Of a DNA stretch of 64,000 bases, positions 35,621-43,027 are shown piece after piece (the first letter of the stretch is position 1; each line of letters starts with the position of its first letter). Position numbers and translations under genes: made by a program. Source of the stretch: Bdellovibrio sp. 22V (GTDB lineage Bacteria; Bdellovibrionota; Bdellovibrionia; Bdellovibrionales; Bdellovibrionaceae); contig NZ_CP125854.1 of the NCBI RefSeq assembly GCF_030169785.1, forward strand, positions 2,480,001 to 2,544,000. The letters are read 5' to 3'. Under the pieces are notes generated by a model, which did no database searches, was not told the DNA's origin, and saw only the letters and a list, made by a program, of their open reading frames with translations.

Positions 35621-35965
35621 CTAGTACGTGCAGTTTACAGAGAGCGAGTAGTACATTCTGCCCCAGCTATAGATCATTCCTCCAGGCGTGCCCAACGTGA
35701 GTTTAACATCGGGGCCCGAGTAGGTGAGATTGTCCGCGTAAAACACACCTTCTTCCTCGAGAATAATCTGCGCGCCTCTATACACCGTGACTGACATTTT
35801 TTCGCCGCCAAGTGATGAGCCTTTCACACTGATTGGATGACCGCCTTCGGCACTTTCACAATAAAAGGAAACACTGTCCCCGCCGCCCTCTTTAAATCTT
35901 GCCATCGCCGAGTCCGCGACAAGAAGGCTAAGACCTATGATGGAAAGAATGATGTGCATTTTCAT
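35621..35965 (-). CDS. Small secreted two-cysteine protein, coupled to the TIGR02147 gene
   Basis: The likely start is ATG 35965 (MKMHIILSIIGLSLLVADSAMA, signal peptide) with GAAAGGAA upstream; an ATG at 35980 overlaps the regulator stop (ATGA) and could add five residues. The 114-residue protein is beta-rich with cysteines in VSFYCESAE and SVNCTY. It resembles the neighbour at 35144 in layout and cysteine positions. It is expressed with the regulator, which suggests it is part of the same response. The function is unknown. Confidence 0.75.
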   Translation of the reverse strand: MKMHIILSIIGLSLLVADSAMARFKEGGGDSVSFYCESAEGGHPISVKGSSLGGEKMSVTVYRGAQIILEEEGVFYADNLTYSGPDVKLTLGTPGGMIYSWGRMYYSLSVNCTY

Positions 35966-35976
35966 AACTATTCCTT

Positions 35977-36765
35977 TCATTTTTTTGTGGTTAAAGGAAA
36001 AAAACTAATCTGCATTTGATAAACTTCTTTGCCGTTTTTAGGACGACGGAATTCCCGTGCAAAAGCGCGGCGGAATTCCGTAATTCTTTTTACGGCCTCT
36101 GTCATGTCGGCGGCGTCAAAACAGAAGGTCGCTGACGTATGATTACGCTGAGTTAACTCGACCTCTTGCACGGTTCTTTGGGAAAGCTCAAGAAGCTGAA
36201 TTTGATATTTTCTTGCTGCATCCGAAGTTTGCGCCGGAGTTAAATGCGTCAACTCTCCATTTTCCGAAGTTTCCACCCAGTGATGGCTTTTCTCTTTGCG
36301 GAGTAAGTTCATGCGAAACAAACGTTCGATCGCAATATTTGCTTCCGACTTAGTGATTCCCAAGCGGCGACTAATCCATCCCGACTCCGGTTTAAAATCA
36401 AACACGTGAGTCAGTTCTAATATCGCGTAATGATACCAATCCGAAATCAGGGCAAACTCGTCCAAACTTTGCTTTTGAGGTTCATGCGAGTTGAATGACT
36501 CTTCTTGTTCAGAGACTGGTAGACGACGAATTTGCTCAACCGAAAGCCCCAAGGCAGACCCCAGGCGCAGCTTCATTTTCTCTGTGATAGGACGCTTGCC
36601 ATTAATCATTTGGGACAACGCCGACGGCTCTACACGCAAGGAGCGCGCAAAGGCCCTTAAAGAGTAGCTGGGGTTAAAGCGGCATCTTTCCACAAGCTCA
36701 GCCTGCAGAAGACTTCTGAAGTTGGTCGCGGTGACCTTTTTACGTTTTTCCCGGGAAGGTTCCAT
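35977..36765 (-). CDS. TIGR02147-family transcriptional regulator
   Basis: A 262-residue protein with an N-terminal HTH (about 28-75: YSLRAFARSLRVEPSALSQMINGKRPIT) and a C-terminal domain typical of TIGR02147 (SDWYHYAILELTHVF, ISRRLGITKSEANIAIERLFRMNLL, then FCFDAADMTEAVKRITEFRRAFARE). This family is abundant in Bdellovibrio and Fibrobacter. It lies just downstream of a 10-bp-arm palindrome and overlaps a small secreted protein gene. A near-identical palindrome precedes a second small secreted protein gene, so the simplest reading is a regulator acting on its own promoter and on that gene. Confidence 0.85.
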   Translation of the reverse strand: MEPSREKRKKVTATNFRSLLQAELVERCRFNPSYSLRAFARSLRVEPSALSQMINGKRPITEKMKLRLGSALGLSVEQIRRLPVSEQEESFNSHEPQKQSLDEFALISDWYHYAILELTHVFDFKPESGWISRRLGITKSEANIAIERLFRMNLLRKEKSHHWVETSENGELTHLTPAQTSDAARKYQIQLLELSQRTVQEVELTQRNHTSATFCFDAADMTEAVKRITEFRRAFAREFRRPKNGKEVYQMQISFFPLTTKK

Positions 36766-36816
36766 GCAGCGAACGATCTACACCCCTCGGTTTCGACCGT
36801 CCACTATTTTGAAACA

Positions 36817-36841
36817 AACTGTGTCAACTTCTGACACAGTT
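36817..36841 (-). promoter_or_regulatory. Palindromic operator upstream of the TIGR02147 regulator
   Basis: AACTGTGTCA-ACTTC-TGACACAGTT: perfect 10-bp arms, 5-base spacer. On the minus strand it contains TTGACA, a good -35 box, 52-75 bases before the regulator start. The half-sites recur at 35581-35610. Confidence 0.7.
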
Positions 36842-36866
36842 GAAATTATTGCCTGAAGCTAAGAGC

Positions 36867-38756
36867 TTAAGCCGCTTTCGAAGCAGCTACCTTTGCAGAT
36901 TCGAAAGAAATCACCTGAGCGGAGGCAGAAGCTTCACGCTCGCCGTAAACAACGAGGTTCAACTCGTCAACGACCGCTTTCATGATTTGCGCTTGCGTGT
37001 TGATTTCGTCCGCCGTGCCTGCAATCTCTTCTGACGATGCCGCATTCGACTGAACGGATTGATCCAATTGATTCATCGCTTTACTGATCTGTTGAATTCC
37101 CGTGGACTGTTCTTCACTCGCCAACGAAATTTCCGTGTTCAAATCAGAAACCTTTTTCACGGACTGAACGATATTCTTCAACATATCGCCTGACTTCGCA
37201 GACTTTTGAGTACCGCGTTCAATTTTCTCTACAGATTCTTTGATAAGACCTGTGATGTCTTTGGCTGCGGAGGCAGATCTTTGCGCCAAAGAACGAACGG
37301 CTTCAGCAACAACTGCGAATCCTTTTCCATGTTCGCCAGCGCGGGCCGCTTCGACAGAAGCATTGAGCGCCAGAAGATTTGTTTGGAAAGCGATATCGTC
37401 GATGACGTTGATGATCTCTTCAATTTGTTTTGAAGATGCGGAAATCTCTGTCATAGAAGACAATAGCTCTTGCATCTCTTTTTCACCTTGAACCGCCACG
37501 TCCGAAGACGCCGCAGAAAGGGACGCCGCTTGTTTCGCATTGTCAGAGTTCATTTTCACCATGGATGTCATTTCTTCCAAAGCAGCGACAGTTTCTTCTA
37601 AAGAAGCCGCCGATTCGCTGGAAGATTGAGACAATGACTGTCCCGCAATGGACAACTGCTGAATCGCCGTTGACACTTGATCGCCGGAGTTCTGCAATTT
37701 CTCTGAAAGACGGCTGACTGATTTAGAAATGTAACGAGCGATTAAAATAACCGCAGCTAGCAGGAATAAAACGCCTGTTAAGGCAATGATCATCTGTGTC
37801 CACACCATAGAGTTCGCTTCCGCCAAAACCGTTTTTGTCGGCGTGCGCACGATCAGAGCCCAAGGCTCTTCGGTGTTACCCACAGGCAACGGTGTAACGA
37901 CATAGAGGTACTCCAATTGATCTTTAGGATCCACACCCGTTACAACAAACTCTTCACCTTTTGAAATCGCGGCTTTAAATTTATCCGCTTCAAACGGATA
38001 CTCCGCAGGCTTCGTAATAAGTTTTTCGTCAGGATGAGAAACAAAGTTTCCGTGCGCTGTCACAAGATAGGCTTCGGAAGTTTCGAAAGGTTTGATGGAA
38101 GACGCTTTCTTTTGAATCTCCTTCAGAGGCAAATCCACACCGGCAACACCCAGGAATTTACCGTCAAGCACGATAGGCACAACAGCCGAAGTCATAAGAA
38201 CTTGCACGCCGTCGATAGGATAAAGGTAAGGCTCTACCATTGTTTCTTTTTGACGATTCTTTGGAACAAGGTAGTAATCGCCTTCCCCCGGATTCGAATA
38301 ACCAATCAGGGGAGTTAAGGATGCTTTGCCACCCTCCCAGTTCATATACGGAACGAAGCGACCTGTTTGATCGTGTCCTTTTGCAGAAACGTAATCACTG
38401 TCGCGACCGTCCCAAGCATTCGGCTCCCAACCCGTCCATGCCCCGATAAGAAATTTATTTTTCACCAGGATTTCACGAAGGGCATCAGCTACGGAGTCGC
38501 GGTTCGTGTGACCGTTCTTTTTATAAGCCTCTAAAAAATGCGCCACGTTGCGAGAGATATCAAGACCATGCTCGACTTCCAAACGCATTTCTGTCGCGTA
38601 AGCGCGGGCTGTTGCAACGGTTTTATCTGTCGCCGCTTTTTTCGCGGTTTCATGTCCTTTGCGCGCCATTAAAAAAGTCATCGTGCCTAATACAAGAAGC
38701 GCGATAAGAATAATGGGAACTGCAAGTTTCACTTGAATGGAGCGATGTTTCGTCAT
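36867..38756 (-). CDS. Methyl-accepting chemotaxis protein with dCache sensor
   Basis: Start at 38756 (MTKHRSIQVKL) with AAAGGA upstream. The 629-residue chemoreceptor has two membrane helices (about 10-30 and 300-325) around a dCache-type sensor (GYSNPGEGDYYLVP, VLMTSAVVPIVLDGKFLGVAGVDL) and a signalling domain whose tip is EIINVIDDIAFQTNLLALNASVEAARAGE. A HAMP domain is short or not evident. There is no C-terminal CheR-binding pentapeptide. The ligand is unknown; dCache sensors often bind amino acids or related molecules. A sigma-28-type promoter precedes it. Confidence 0.93.
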   Translation of the reverse strand: MTKHRSIQVKLAVPIILIALLVLGTMTFLMARKGHETAKKAATDKTVATARAYATEMRLEVEHGLDISRNVAHFLEAYKKNGHTNRDSVADALREILVKNKFLIGAWTGWEPNAWDGRDSDYVSAKGHDQTGRFVPYMNWEGGKASLTPLIGYSNPGEGDYYLVPKNRQKETMVEPYLYPIDGVQVLMTSAVVPIVLDGKFLGVAGVDLPLKEIQKKASSIKPFETSEAYLVTAHGNFVSHPDEKLITKPAEYPFEADKFKAAISKGEEFVVTGVDPKDQLEYLYVVTPLPVGNTEEPWALIVRTPTKTVLAEANSMVWTQMIIALTGVLFLLAAVILIARYISKSVSRLSEKLQNSGDQVSTAIQQLSIAGQSLSQSSSESAASLEETVAALEEMTSMVKMNSDNAKQAASLSAASSDVAVQGEKEMQELLSSMTEISASSKQIEEIINVIDDIAFQTNLLALNASVEAARAGEHGKGFAVVAEAVRSLAQRSASAAKDITGLIKESVEKIERGTQKSAKSGDMLKNIVQSVKKVSDLNTEISLASEEQSTGIQQISKAMNQLDQSVQSNAASSEEIAGTADEINTQAQIMKAVVDELNLVVYGEREASASAQVISFESAKVAASKAA

Positions 38757-38791
38757 TGCCTGTCCTTTATGTGCCATAGTTTCAATGAGTT

Positions 38792-38819
38792 ACTTCGGCA
38801 AAAAAGCGAACAATGTTTA
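38792..38819 (-). promoter_or_regulatory. Sigma-28 (FliA)-type promoter of the chemoreceptor gene
   Basis: On the minus strand: TAAA (38819-38816), 16 bases, GCCGAAGT (38799-38792), against the consensus TAAA-N15-GCCGATAA. It lies 36 bases before the start codon. Chemoreceptor genes are often under FliA. Confidence 0.5.
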
Positions 38820-38865
38820 ATGTTCCAACCATTAAGGAATTATTCTGGACTCGACCAAATTCCGG

Positions 38866-38969
38866 AAGAACGCTCAAGCACGTCCAAATCCAAGGCGGAA
38901 GGAGGAAGCCGTATTTAAAAGTACGGCGACGACGCCTAACGCAGGAGTTGGGCGTGATCGAGCGTTCTT
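38866..38969. repeat. Long inverted-repeat element A, abutting the LysR-gene stop
   Basis: AAGAACGCTC (38866-38875) and GAGCGTTCTT (38960-38969) are perfect arms that continue imperfectly to about 22 bases. Inside, GGCG...CGCC and GCCGTA...TACGGC make a nested stem-loop. The right arm ends in the stop codon of the LysR gene. Its core (CAAGGCGG-AGGAGGAAG.CGTA ... CGACGACGCC.AACGCAG.AGTTG) is similar to the core of element B at 47024-47117. Confidence 0.75.
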
Positions 38970-39874
38970 TAGCCTTTTTCTTGTTGGGCCATGGTTTGGT
39001 AGAAGATATCGATCAGAGGTTTGTTCTCGGAATTCTTTTTACTATAGAACATCAGGTCGATTTCATAGTGCAGATCCTTGACATAGACGCGATTCAAACG
39101 CCCTGAACGCACTTGTTTTTTTATTGAATGCGCCGGCAAGAACCCCCAACCTAACCCCGCTTCGATAACACGTTTCAGTGTTCCTACGTTGGCAGATTCA
39201 AAGATGGACGGCACCTGGAGGCTGTTCGCCTTCATTTTTTCATTCACAAGATGCGTGAAACCGGGGAACTCCTCTGTGAAGTTCACCAATGCAAAGGCGC
39301 CGATATCTTTAAAAGAAATTTGCTGCGGCATCTTTTCGTCTTTACTGGAGCCGACAAGCCACATCTCCTCTTTAACCAAAAATTTCGCATCGGAGTTTTC
39401 TAGTTCCGTCGCGAACTCGGTCTTCACATCCGGCAGAATCAGAATATCGTACTGGCCTTTTTTGAAACTTTTAATGAGTTCATCGCCGCGGTCGTAATCA
39501 ATCTTCAACATGAGATCGGGATTATGGCGCATCAAGCGACCAACGATGGGACTCATCAAGTGCAGTCCTAAAGAGTTGAGCGTTCCAATGCGCAACTGCC
39601 CTTTCATTTGATTGCCGATGGATTTGATCGCGATTTCCGCTTGCTGAGTCAGATTGATAATTTTTTTAGCGTACTCATAAAGAACTTCACCCTGCGGCGT
39701 CGCCTTGATCTGACGTACACCGCGCACAAGCAGCTCAACACCTAGATCTTCCTCTAGGTTCCGGATCTGCTGGCTCACCGCCGGCTGAGTAAGATAAAGC
39801 TTGTCTGCCGCTGCAGTCATGCTTCCCTCGCTGATGACAGTCACAAAGGTCGTCAGTTGATAAAGATTCTTCAC
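38969..39874 (-). CDS. LysR-family transcriptional regulator
   Basis: A 301-residue LTTR with an N-terminal winged HTH (LTTFVTVISEGSMTAAADKLYLTQPAVSQQIRNLEEDLGVELL) and a substrate-binding domain (GQLRIGTLNSLGLHLMSPIV to GLGWGFLPAHSI). The start is GTG at 39874 with AGGAG upstream. A GTTA-N7-TAAC site lies in the 77-base space before the divergent secreted protein gene, which is therefore a candidate target along with the regulator itself. The effector is unknown. Confidence 0.93.
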   Translation of the reverse strand: MKNLYQLTTFVTVISEGSMTAAADKLYLTQPAVSQQIRNLEEDLGVELLVRGVRQIKATPQGEVLYEYAKKIINLTQQAEIAIKSIGNQMKGQLRIGTLNSLGLHLMSPIVGRLMRHNPDLMLKIDYDRGDELIKSFKKGQYDILILPDVKTEFATELENSDAKFLVKEEMWLVGSSKDEKMPQQISFKDIGAFALVNFTEEFPGFTHLVNEKMKANSLQVPSIFESANVGTLKRVIEAGLGWGFLPAHSIKKQVRSGRLNRVYVKDLHYEIDLMFYSKKNSENKPLIDIFYQTMAQQEKG

Positions 39875-39913
39875 AGAAAAATTCTCCTTTGCTCTTTGAT
39901 CCGAAGGTAAATT

Positions 39914-39928
39914 GTTATTATACTTAAC
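39914..39928. promoter_or_regulatory. LysR-type box overlapping divergent -10 elements
   Basis: GTTA-TTATACT-TAAC fits the T-N11-A dyad of LysR regulators. It covers TATACT on the plus strand (with a weak TTTGAT 18 bases upstream) and TATAAT on the minus strand. Confidence 0.5.
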
Positions 39929-39951
39929 GCATTACCAACTAAGAGGTCAGC

Positions 39952-40674
39952 ATGAAGTCTCAAATTTTCGCATCACTCGCTGTTATTCTACTCAGTTTTA
40001 GCGCCCATGCAAAAGTCTTTCGTAATGCTTATATAGCATTCGAAATGCCAGAGACTTGGAAGTGCAATCTGGAACAAACCGAGTGGGTCTGTCGTTCTGA
40101 ACAAACAAAAGAAGCTAAAGAAGCCATTATCATTCTTACAGCCAAAGAAGTGGGCCCCACAGACACCTTCGCCCTTTACGAATCTCACTTGAACTCTCCT
40201 ATCACGATCAACCTTAAAGGCGGCGGCGTGAGCGAGTCGAAAATCGTTTATAAAGCGAAGAGCGTACAAATCAATGACCAGACATGGGTGGACTCTTTGC
40301 ACTTGGGTTCGGAAGTCCCGAACTACTTCACTCGTTATCTAGCGACAATCAAAGACAAAATCGCGATTCTTGTGACGTTCAGCGCGCACAAACAATACTA
40401 CACGAAGTACAGTCAGGACTTCTTTAAAGCCGTCATGAGCTTGCGTGTGATCGCTTCAAAAAATCTGACTTTAAAACCCGAGTTGGGACCAATCCGCCCT
40501 GGATCTGAAACTTTGGGTGCTCCGATCAGTTCTGCGATGCCTGCAGATATGCTTCAAGGCGATGGCACTGAAGGCGGAGGTAACAAGAATAAGAACCTTC
40601 TTTTAGGCGGAGCTCTTCTTCTGGCCGCTTTGGGCGCCTTTATCTTTCTTAAAGCGCGTAAAAGACGAAAGTAA
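39952..40674 (+). CDS. Exported protein with C-terminal membrane/basic sorting-like tail
   Basis: A 240-residue protein with a signal peptide (1-20) and a mature domain resembling uncharacterised periplasmic proteins (YIAFEMPETWKCNLEQTEWVC, then DSLHLGSEVPNYFTRYLATI). The end is notable: GDGTEGGGNKNK, a hydrophobic stretch LLLGGALLLAALGAFIFL, and KARKRRK. This three-part tail (Gly-rich, helix, basic) resembles C-terminal sorting signals such as GlyGly-CTERM. It is divergent from the LysR gene and shares its control region. Confidence 0.75.
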   Translation: MKSQIFASLAVILLSFSAHAKVFRNAYIAFEMPETWKCNLEQTEWVCRSEQTKEAKEAIIILTAKEVGPTDTFALYESHLNSPITINLKGGGVSESKIVYKAKSVQINDQTWVDSLHLGSEVPNYFTRYLATIKDKIAILVTFSAHKQYYTKYSQDFFKAVMSLRVIASKNLTLKPELGPIRPGSETLGAPISSAMPADMLQGDGTEGGGNKNKNLLLGGALLLAALGAFIFLKARKRRK

Positions 40675-40690
40675 TTCCTTAGAAACTCTA

Positions 40691-40713
40691 AGGGCGCACG
40701 ATCTGTGCGCCCT
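40691..40713 (+). terminator. Intrinsic terminator after the tail-anchored exported protein
   Basis: AGGGCGCAC and GTGCGCCCT, a perfect 9-bp stem around GATCT, followed by a T-run. Confidence 0.88.
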
Positions 40714-40797
40714 TTTTTTATTTTCCGGCTAAACAAAATTCGAACAATTGCAGAATCTTAAGATACAGCGAAAAGATGGTTATGTTACGTTGCGCGC

Positions 40798-41571
40798 ATG
40801 TTGAGCATTCGTGCTTTTCTTACTGCGCTTCTAATAGTGCTTTTCTGTCTTGCGGGGCAGGCACATAAGATCCTGGTTGAGGACAGTTGGCCGCCCTTTG
40901 CATTTAAGAAGGACAATTTTCCGGTCGGTCTTTCCGTGGACCTGGTTTCAGAAGCATTTTTCCTGGCTGGGGAACCTCTTGAGCTGATGCAAGTCCCCTA
41001 TCCCCGCTGTATCGCTCTTACAGCCAACGGAAAATACCCTGCTTGTTTTAATTCTGCCTACAGTGCCGAGATGAAAGAGTTTTTGTTCCCCAAAGAGCCG
41101 CTTTTCAAAAGCCGCGGCTTGATTGTTTTTAATATTCAAAAAAAGGAAAACCACGTTCATAGCTTAAAAGACCTTGAAGGCAAACAGGTGGCCCTTCCGA
41201 CGGGATTTCCCTTCGGTACAGCTTTCGACGAAAACAAAAAAATTCTGAAAGTCTTTACAGCGAATGACTTTAACAGTTTACGTATGGTTCACACCCAAAG
41301 GATTTCCTTCGCCGCCGTGGATGAATTCGTTCTTTATTATTATTTGAAACATCATCCGGAGTTCAGAAAAACGTTGCGCATCACTTTGCATCTCAGTGAA
41401 GAGCCCATCTTTGTGCACTTTGCGAAAAACTCGGAAGGAAAAGTTCTTTTGCGGAAATTCGAAACCGGACTTATTAAACTTAAAAAGTCCGCTCGCTACA
41501 AAGAGATTCTGGAAAAATGGGTCGGGAAAGAGGGCTTAAACAAGGTCGCCTTGAAATCTCCCCGCCAATAA
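40798..41571 (+). CDS. Family-3 extracellular solute-binding-like protein
   Basis: A 257-residue exported protein (signal peptide 1-22). VEDSWPPFAF and GLSVDLVSEAF are the N-terminal signature of periplasmic amino-acid-binding (SBP_bac_3) folds; LKDLEGKQVALPTGFPFG starts the second lobe, and SARYKEILEKWV is typical for the end. No permease or ATPase is nearby. It may feed a distant transporter or act as a sensor. Related orphan proteins lie at 55586 and 61646. Confidence 0.82.
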   Translation: MLSIRAFLTALLIVLFCLAGQAHKILVEDSWPPFAFKKDNFPVGLSVDLVSEAFFLAGEPLELMQVPYPRCIALTANGKYPACFNSAYSAEMKEFLFPKEPLFKSRGLIVFNIQKKENHVHSLKDLEGKQVALPTGFPFGTAFDENKKILKVFTANDFNSLRMVHTQRISFAAVDEFVLYYYLKHHPEFRKTLRITLHLSEEPIFVHFAKNSEGKVLLRKFETGLIKLKKSARYKEILEKWVGKEGLNKVALKSPRQ

Positions 41572-41574
41572 AAA

Positions 41575-41599
41575 AAGGCGTACTTTCCGCACGCCCTTT
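41575..41599. terminator. Bidirectional terminator between convergent genes
   Basis: AAGGCGT pairs with ACGCCCTT with one bulge; A/T tracts flank both sides, so it can serve the solute-binding protein gene and the M16 gene. Confidence 0.7.
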
Positions 41600-41615
41600 T
41601 TGGTTTTTCGCCGAT

Positions 41616-43025
41616 CTATTTTACTCTTTGAATTTCCGGCTTGTACTTTTCAAACTGCGGAATAATTTTCTCATCCCCGTAAACGACAACTTTGAAATTT
41701 GTCGGGCTGAGGTGCTTATTGATGCTGTTGTTGGCTTCTTTCACGCTGATACCTGCGACGTTTTTATTAAAATTCGTCAGGTAATCCACCGGAATTCCGT
41801 AAAAATCCAAAGCCAAAAGGTTGTAAGCCAAACGGTCGGCCGTTTCGATCGCACGCGGGAATTGACCAATCAATTGGTTTCTTGCACCTGCCAACTCCGC
41901 TTCCTGAGAACCTTTTGTGACGTAGTCGCTGACGACCTTCAACGTTTCTTCCAATGTTTTTCCTGCAGTTTCATTCTTTGTGAATGTCGAAACTTCGAAG
42001 CTGCCTTTTTCTTTTCTTACGTCAAAATAGGAATAGATCGAATACGTCAGGCCCAAATCATCGCGCACCTTCTGATTCAATCGGCTGGCAAAACTGCCGC
42101 CCAAGGCTTCATTGCTTAAACGCAAGCGAAGATAATCTTCGTCACTGCGGGCAATACCCAGTTGGGCGACACGCACTTGGGTCTGCTGGAGGCCTTTTTT
42201 AACGATCAGTTTCACTTTCAAACCGTCAATCGCCGGAGCGGCCTCTGCTGTCACGACAGGAATGGTTCTTTTTGTCCACTTCGAAAAAACTTCTTTCACT
42301 TTCTTTTCATAGTCTTCGTTGAAGTTTCCGACCACGGCCAAAGAAGCATTGTTAGGACGATAGAAAGTCAGATAATGCTTAATAACGTCTTGTTTCGTAA
42401 TCGCTTTCAGACCTTCGGGAGTACCGTTGATATCTCTTCCATAAGGGTGCGCACCGAAAAGGTATTGGTCCATTTGGTCGTCTGCATACGAAGATGGATT
42501 GTCGATTTTCTTTTGCAAACCTGCGAGCATTTGCGAACGCAGACGCTGGATCTCGCCGTCTTTAAACGCCGGATTCATTGTCACGTCAGCGAATAAATCC
42601 AAAAGAAAATCAGAGCCGGTGATCAATGCGTCCGCATAGACCGTCGTCGCATCAGCGCCCGGAGTGATATCAATGCCCGAGCCCAATTGACCAAAATCAT
42701 CGGCGATTCTCATGGCGTCACGGCTTTGCGTTCCTTGCTCTAAAAGATAAGATGTCAATGCATTCAATCCCGCTTTGGCAGCGGGTTCCTGTACAGAACC
42801 CGTTTTCAACATCAAAGTAAGACTCACGCGCGGCAGACTGTTGTCGCGAATAAAGAAAACTTTCAAACCATTATCCAAAGAAAGTTCTTTGTAAGGCTGC
42901 AACTTGAACGAGCCGTTGCCTTTGCTGACATAACCCGCGGGAATGTCTTTTTTAGAGGAGCTCGAACATGCTATGAAAGTGCTGCAAATAAGAGGCAGAG
43001 TGATTGCCAGTGAAATTCTTTTCAT
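41616..43025 (-). CDS. M16 peptidase-like lipoprotein, probably the non-catalytic subunit
   Basis: A 469-residue protein with a lipoprotein-type signal (STFIAC, Cys20). It has two M16 domains, but the zinc motif HxxEH is replaced (AGLNALTSYLLEQG at about 85-98). GLTYSIYSYF in the second domain matches the R/Y substrate-binding region kept in non-catalytic partners. It directly follows the catalytic M16 gene with two bases between. The two probably form a heterodimer, with this subunit anchoring it in a membrane. Confidence 0.9.
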   Translation of the reverse strand: MKRISLAITLPLICSTFIACSSSSKKDIPAGYVSKGNGSFKLQPYKELSLDNGLKVFFIRDNSLPRVSLTLMLKTGSVQEPAAKAGLNALTSYLLEQGTQSRDAMRIADDFGQLGSGIDITPGADATTVYADALITGSDFLLDLFADVTMNPAFKDGEIQRLRSQMLAGLQKKIDNPSSYADDQMDQYLFGAHPYGRDINGTPEGLKAITKQDVIKHYLTFYRPNNASLAVVGNFNEDYEKKVKEVFSKWTKRTIPVVTAEAAPAIDGLKVKLIVKKGLQQTQVRVAQLGIARSDEDYLRLRLSNEALGGSFASRLNQKVRDDLGLTYSIYSYFDVRKEKGSFEVSTFTKNETAGKTLEETLKVVSDYVTKGSQEAELAGARNQLIGQFPRAIETADRLAYNLLALDFYGIPVDYLTNFNKNVAGISVKEANNSINKHLSPTNFKVVVYGDEKIIPQFEKYKPEIQRVK

Positions 43026-43027
43026 AA

